Source: Metarhizium brunneum (Eukaryota > Ascomycota > Sordariomycetes > Hypocreales > Clavicipitaceae). From it: DNA of 64,000 nt. Location: the NCBI RefSeq assembly GCF_013426205.1, contig NC_089422.1, positions 9,513,001 through 9,577,000 on the forward strand. Direction: 5' to 3'. The translations under genes were made by a program, and so were the position numbers. Within the stretch, counting starts at the first letter, position 1; each line of letters starts with the position of its first letter. Below the pieces are notes generated by a model that had not been told where the DNA came from, did no database searches, and worked only from the letters and a program-made list of their open reading frames with translations. Positions 56,854 to 64,000 of the stretch are shown here, one piece after another.

Positions 56854-58878
56854 CTACGAAACGATACAACCACGCGTAGCCTCATCTTTGTTATGTACAG
56901 GTCTGACTGTATTTCGTCCAACTAATTCGCTTGTTGGGATCATGCCCAACGCGACCTGCAGATGCAGCGTACCATCGACACCGTCCTCTAGCCCCAGAGG
57001 CATGTCCCATAGCTCCCTCAACTCTAGTTGCTTCTCCCACATGTCGAATCTTTTCAAGAACTTGTGCACGCTGGCCAGTGCACTGTCCAAGCTACCACCA
57101 ATCCACCCATGGTGCGCACTGCTCGCCTCTCCGCAGATGTGGAAACGACTGTCCGCCGCTGGGCGTGTGAGATAAGGGTACAAGTTGGAGAATTTGCCAG
57201 GCCCAAATAGTGCAAAGGCACCCGAAGTGAAGGGGTCGTGCGACCAACTCCAAGCGTGGTGTGATATGTAAGCGTCGCCGATAATCTGGCGAACCTCATC
57301 AAGAGTAGTCAGACCATGGTAGGAAATGGGACCCTGTTGTTGGAAATTCTTCAGGTGTACCCGTGCCAAATTATCTAAGATCAGGTCACGAAGTTCGTCA
57401 TCGTGGCACGCGATCAGATTGCCAATGCGTGTCGCATCCTGAGCCCATGTATAGCTACAAATCAGTGTGGCCGACTGATCTTGCGGATCGCGGATATTAT
57501 AAGATGGATACACGCAAGTACGAAGAGGTGTATCCGTGGATGCCTCGCCGCCGCTTGTGATGCCGCACTTCGTTATCCACCATGGATAAGAGAACTTCAT
57601 GGCTACCTTTGCACTATCATCGTAGTCTAAGCTTCTGATTGCGCATTTTTGACTAGGATGCAAGTCGAGACCAGTCAAATCCATTCGTTGCAGACACGGA
57701 AGACTAGTTGTGTTGAAAACGGTAGTATAGTCCTGGCGGCTTCCTTCGGGTTCCCCGGCGACCGAAACAGTGATTTCGTTGGTGTTTGGGTTCTGATTGT
57801 ATTTTCGCACCCGTTTTCCATGCTGGACGGGTTGCTTAATAGTCTTCTCCATGGCCCGGGTCAAAAGTGAAGAACCCCCGTCGATGCAGTACCACTTTAT
57901 GGTGTCTTCTCTAGGTCCCGCAAAGTCAAAAGAGTCCATGACTGACTCTGAGAATGCTTGATCGAAGAGGCCACTTGCTGTGTTATTGGTCTCCAGCCAC
58001 TGGATACTGAAAAAGTCTAGGTATTTGAAAGGCATCACTCCATTCTTGACGGGGGGCGGATTTTTGAGAAATTCGCGAGTGGTATAGCTATCATATTGCA
58101 TCAAAAGCTTGAATCCTTCTTCAAAGTCCGCAGCCATCGCCTTTCTAAAAGGCTCATAGGCACTATCGAGCAGTTTGTTCACGTCATCGACATTCTTGTC
58201 AGGCACTGAACCTCCGTTTGCCTCACCAACACGAAACGGATCAGACCCACGCGGCTCGCCATCAATAAGTGTTATATCGTTATACATGGTGGGACATTTG
58301 ACGGAACCGCTCTCTTGGTTAAAGTAATAAGGGATCAGCGGAAGATTCAGCTGCTTGAGAAGCTTGAAACTTGACTTCATGATGTCGATATCAGGAAATC
58401 GCATGGCGCCGACATCGTAGTAGTCGTGTGGGACATCGGAGAAGTAATGAGTATATAGTCGTCCTCCAGTTCTGTCTGAGGCTTCAAGGATATCATATTC
58501 CAGACCGGAAATTTTCAGGCTGTCCAGAATCATAGCAATGAACAGGCCAGCAATACCGGCACCGACGATACACACTCTGTGCTTGAAAGTCAAGTCATCA
58601 GAATTCTTAGCAGAGACTCTTTCATACTCCTGCACAACATCTTTCGGGAGATCGAATGGGCTTGAAGGGGCTGTGTGAACAAGGTCGCGTAGATGAGGAG
58701 CCGAGAAGGAAATACATTCAGGTTGTGAAGTCGTTGGTGAGTAATTCTGTTTCCGCGGACTGTGGTCAGTCGCTTTCGCCAGGTTAGTCATCGTATGGAA
58801 GATATTCTCTCTGATAAGCCTCGACGCCCATCTTGAGCGAAAGCCATATTCATCCATGCGTGTAGCTGGCGTTTCCAT
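56854..58878 (-). CDS. L-amino acid oxidase-type flavoenzyme
   Basis: 674 aa, single exon, FAD-dependent amine oxidase superfamily. The dinucleotide motif is CIVGAGIAGLFIAMILDSL, followed by DILEASDRTGGRLYTH (ribose-binding Glu and the GGR box) and DVGAMRFPD. The C-terminal FAD contact is HICGEASSAHHGWIGGSLDSA. Length and the central insert fit fungal L-amino acid oxidases rather than short monoamine oxidases. It would turn an L-amino acid into an imino or keto acid with hydrogen peroxide. No signal peptide is evident, so an intracellular site is likely. It is divergent from the Baeyer-Villiger gene across 489 bp. The C-terminus after the FAD motif is about 60 residues, with no peroxisomal signal (ends CIVS). 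Confidence 0.9.
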   Translation of the reverse strand: METPATRMDEYGFRSRWASRLIRENIFHTMTNLAKATDHSPRKQNYSPTTSQPECISFSAPHLRDLVHTAPSSPFDLPKDVVQEYERVSAKNSDDLTFKHRVCIVGAGIAGLFIAMILDSLKISGLEYDILEASDRTGGRLYTHYFSDVPHDYYDVGAMRFPDIDIMKSSFKLLKQLNLPLIPYYFNQESGSVKCPTMYNDITLIDGEPRGSDPFRVGEANGGSVPDKNVDDVNKLLDSAYEPFRKAMAADFEEGFKLLMQYDSYTTREFLKNPPPVKNGVMPFKYLDFFSIQWLETNNTASGLFDQAFSESVMDSFDFAGPREDTIKWYCIDGGSSLLTRAMEKTIKQPVQHGKRVRKYNQNPNTNEITVSVAGEPEGSRQDYTTVFNTTSLPCLQRMDLTGLDLHPSQKCAIRSLDYDDSAKVAMKFSYPWWITKCGITSGGEASTDTPLRTCVYPSYNIRDPQDQSATLICSYTWAQDATRIGNLIACHDDELRDLILDNLARVHLKNFQQQGPISYHGLTTLDEVRQIIGDAYISHHAWSWSHDPFTSGAFALFGPGKFSNLYPYLTRPAADSRFHICGEASSAHHGWIGGSLDSALASVHKFLKRFDMWEKQLELRELWDMPLGLEDGVDGTLHLQVALGMIPTSELVGRNTVRPVHNKDEATRGCIVS

Positions 58879-59109
58879 GTTTGTAGGAGTGCAAAGGCGT
58901 GACTTAGAAGAAGCGGGAAGGGAAAGATATCTCTATCTCGTAAATTATGAATACATAAAAGCCCTGGACAATTTTATTCATCTCGCCTTCGAGTACATTA
59001 GATATTATCGCATATGAAATAAGTGCCGATTAGTCAAGCGACGGACCGCGGCCAAACAGAAGCCCCGTCATAACTGATCAGTAAGACTTAGGTTCGGAGT
59101 TATCTGACT

Positions 59110-59126
59110 TTACGTCTCCGACGTAA
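59110..59126. promoter_or_regulatory. Palindromic bZIP-like site in the divergent promoter
   Basis: TTACGTC-TCC-GACGTAA is a perfect inverted repeat with two TTACGT half-sites, of the kind fungal AP-1/Yap-type bZIP proteins bind. It lies between the divergent oxidase and monooxygenase genes, and the cluster ends with a bZIP gene. Confidence 0.45.
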
Positions 59127-59337
59127 GATCTGATTGGATCTGACGCAAGAGTCTTGATTTAGATACTAGAAAGTCAGACCCCCACATGAATCAGCAGAGA
59201 TGACTATGTAGATGTAGTCATCGTCGCCGAGACTAATCAGAACCTACTCTCCGGTCATATCATAGTCGGATATTGGTCTATCCTTTTGAGTCGCATCGAC
59301 GGCATTTCACAAAATAAAACGATAAAGAACAGCGTGA

Positions 59338-61410
<2,073 letters not shown>

Positions 61411-62624
61411 TGCAGCCCTCTTTCGCTTTGAAGACGTGAGCTAGACACAGTTAGCGCATAGATGTCTTGGAACAATAATAAGCGGGCAGCAAGGCAGGGT
61501 TAGCATTCGTCAATTGGTTGAGTTTTTATTTGATGAACAAAATGCAACGACAAGGAACATGCAGCGGTGTAGAGCTTCGCCGACCAGAATACATTCCATC
61601 TGTACCTACTTGTCTTCATAGTAGGTCCATGCGTGTTCGTTCTGATGATGAATTCATGATGGCTTATAGGTTACGAGAAATATAGCAAGGTCACACGTCC
61701 CGTTGCCTATGTCACAATACAACTGCGCACTCTTCGTTCAGCCGCGTGATAGTGGCATGCAGCACCCTCCGTCCCAACAGACCTGGCTTCAAGTTGATTG
61801 GAATCACGACTTGTATCTCTGCAACGGCCTCGAAATCTGACCATCGTCTAGTCTAGGGCTACACAGCGAGACACTCGTAGGACATGGGCTATGCATAGAT
61901 GGATCGGAGAATTGCTGAAAGACAATGTGTGTTTTGTCTCAAGACAGGGTGAAGACATTAGACGAAACCAACTTGTTGAAGAAGCTAATACTCCGCATAA
62001 AGCCCGAGTAAACACGATATGACCAGATCTCATTACAAACCCTGAGCTGGACTAGATCGAAAAATGTAACTTTGTATTAAGTCGTGGATGTCATAAGATG
62101 TCCGGCGAGAGAGGGTCCATGCGATGCGACATCTCGGCTTGAACAGCTGGACTAATAGCCATTATTTAGAGTGCTTCGAGAAAGAAGAAGATAGTGGCAA
62201 GCCACGAGATGAGCCATTGCAGAGATGATATGTACACTTGGTCACAGTACTGTGGCTACCTGCTTTGCTATCAGCCACGTCACGATGCCAGTCGGACAAA
62301 AGCCGCTGTATTCGACTAGTACCGAACTGTCTCCCTTGGCTTACTGGTATGTACTTGACCGCACCATCTTCCTGGCCACGGTAAAGCGCCAAGCCAGCGA
62401 TGATCAGGCCCAGTTTCGTCAGGCGTTGCGGGAACTGTGAATTTCCAACGCCATCAACAAGCTTGGACCAATTGAATGAGCGTGCTAGAGTCCAGGCGGC
62501 CGGATAACTGCATAAGCATAATAGTAGCAAGAGCGGTATTTGAGCGGTCATGCCGCCAGACACCCTGGAAATTGGCTATAAGCGCCATTATGAGCCCCCA
62601 CAAGTGCGGTTGCTGTAGGCGATG
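61411..62624. other. Intergenic, no gene seen
   Basis: 1.2 kb between two convergent genes. A minus-strand open frame (62563-62162) has a hydrophobic start but no family resemblance and overlaps the other strand's noise frames. Confidence 0.5.
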
Positions 62625-63834
62625 TCAGCAACTTAACTGGAATCGCTTGCGCGGCAAAGTTACCTCTTTTCGAATCAAGTTCTTTATTCTGTGTAGATCA
62701 GGTGCCGTTAGGCAAAGTTTTCTCGGTGAGGTGAGTGTTGCGCTTGCAAGGGAAGCGAGATGAGCCTCGAGGGCGCTACGCGCGGTCTTGCTCTCTAAAA
62801 TCAGCATACTCTCTGCTGTTCTCATTGCTTCCTCATAAAACCCGCGCTGTTCTCTATAAGGCCACTGTTTTGCTGTCTTGGAGAGTTCCGCGAGGATTCC
62901 TGGCAGTCGCCTTGTACGACTGAGTTGCTGCTCATAAGCAAGCGGCGAAGACTCGCGGAATGCCTCGCAATAATAGGTCATTACTAATGCATCAAAATCA
63001 CTGAACCCAGCAGACTCAATCTGCTTCATGATACTCTGGACACGTTCATCTAGCACCATTTCTTCTGGTGATGGCGTGGGAAGACTGACAGTCTGCTCTG
63101 GCCGGCAGTTCTGAAGCGCGAAAAGCGCTCCGTTGATGTAGTTGCCTGACGATGTTTCTGATGCTGTAGTCGCCGTGGTATCTCCGACTTCAAGTCCCCA
63201 GAGGTTGTTTGAGCCATGAAAACCCATTCCGCCAGTTTCTTCTGTCGCAAAGAATGGCTCGACTTGTTTATCTGCTCTTGGAGCCACTAAGTTGTTAGCT
63301 AAATGCCGACATTCATGTTTTGACTTGGGAAAGTACAACCGGATGATGTATCCCTAGACGAAACAAACACTGTCTCGCTTAAACCATTATGTGCGTCGCC
63401 AGGTTCGCTTGGCGGCTGGTCCTCAAGTCGAACACAGTCAAATATGTCTTGATCGACTGAATGTGGAGTGCATGAATCTTGTTGAGCCGTAGAGAAGTTT
63501 TCGCGGTTTGATGATGATTTTGCATTGTTTTGAAGTTGCCCAGTTTGTTCATTCCGCTCAGATGCCCCGGCTTCATGTTCACGAAGCTGTTTTTGGAGCT
63601 CCTCTATGCGTGCCTTCATACGAAGACCTACAGAATCAGCGACTAGTACAATATAGCCCGCGGCTGTAGTTCCTTACGGTGATTTCTTTGCGCGACTCGG
63701 TTTTGTATACGCTTTTTCTCCGCGGGGTCACTTACTGTGCTCCAGTCTTCCTCAGGATTGGCGTCAACATAGCCGCTCGAACGGTTCAACGCCTTTGGAG
63801 GCACTCTGTGGCTAGCGTCGTTTCTCTTGGGCAT
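62625..63834 (-). CDS. bZIP (AP-1-like) transcription factor
   Basis: Nuclear regulator and the likely pathway-specific factor of the right-hand cluster. ATG 63834 starts the protein; the basic region DPAEKKRIQNRVAQRNHR ends exon 1 (63834-63678). A 50-nt intron (GTAAGG...TGTAG) leads to RLRMKARIEELQKQLRE, the beginning of the leucine zipper in exon 2 (from 63627). A further intron must lie near 63300-63370 because the frame changes there; the exact join is unclear. The last exon (to 62625) has the C-terminal helical block found in many ascomycete bZIP factors (SDFDALVMTYYCEAFRESSPLA...RRLPGILAEL). The zipper is short and has few heptad leucines by eye. Confidence 0.85.
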
Positions 63835-64000
63835 TTTATCTAGTCACGCAGGGAAGACTGGCTTGGAAAAGAATTGACACTAAGAAGCTCTATTTGTAAC
63901 GAAGCGCAAAACTGTCTTGAGCTTATGTCTACAGCAATCTCCACCTTTGTAATGTCGGCGCCGGGGAGGCTAGAGCGCTTTTATATTAGCATCTGCGAGC

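Overview
This 64 kb window is filamentous ascomycete (Pezizomycotina) DNA. The coding regions are split by short introns of about 50-90 nt with GTAAGT/GTATGT donors, CTAAC/CTGAC branch sites and YAG acceptors. Fungus-specific families are present (Zn2Cys6 and bZIP regulators, an iterative HR-PKS, an NRPS-like reductase, a rhodopsin/SAT4 membrane protein), and a Ty3/gypsy element carries C-to-T/G-to-A decay of the kind left by repeat-induced point mutation (RIP). A Hypocreales-type Sordariomycete is my guess from general style, not from a marker gene. Exon joins were worked out by reading frame and splice signals, and several gene models start at the first ATG inside a longer open frame.

Left part (0-21 kb): a Zn2Cys6 regulator, a secreted pepsin-type aspartic protease with a Gly-Gly-Asn-Gln-Gln repeat, a CYP504-like P450, a GFA/Mss4-like zinc protein, a monocarboxylate-type MFS carrier, a secreted DUF3237-like protein, a decayed DHA2-type MFS gene, a decayed amidase and an intact amidohydrolase-2 decarboxylase (dihydroxybenzoate/resorcylate decarboxylase type). 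Together these look like a partly eroded catabolic or detoxification island for aromatic acids or amides.

Middle (21-31.7 kb): AT-rich, repeat-bearing DNA. A 97-bp tandem repeat contains a 256-bp MITE whose pre-insertion site can be read from the neighbouring repeat copies. Next comes a small secreted-protein gene built from 11 exons, most of them tiny and all inferred to be phase 0. An 7.86-kb RIP-damaged chromovirus retrotransposon has been inserted into its second exon. The element also carries an antisense reading frame with a Zn2Cys6-like cysteine pattern.

Right part (32-64 kb): a biosynthetic gene cluster. It holds a secreted berberine-bridge-type oxidase, an HR-PKS ending in a carnitine acyltransferase domain (KS-AT-DH-degenerate cMeT-ER-KR-ACP-cAT), a rhodopsin-like membrane protein, an NRPS-like A-T-R reductase, a gamma-glutamyltranspeptidase, an ACS-family MFS carrier, an ornithine cyclodeaminase/mu-crystallin-type enzyme, an L-amino-acid-oxidase-type flavoenzyme, a Baeyer-Villiger monooxygenase and a bZIP regulator. 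A plausible reading is a polyketide joined to, or tailored with, an amino-acid-derived imine or aldehyde. The product cannot be deduced from sequence alone. A 24-nt element shared by the MFS promoter at 12.3 kb and the NRPS-like promoter at 45.5 kb hints that the two halves may share regulation.
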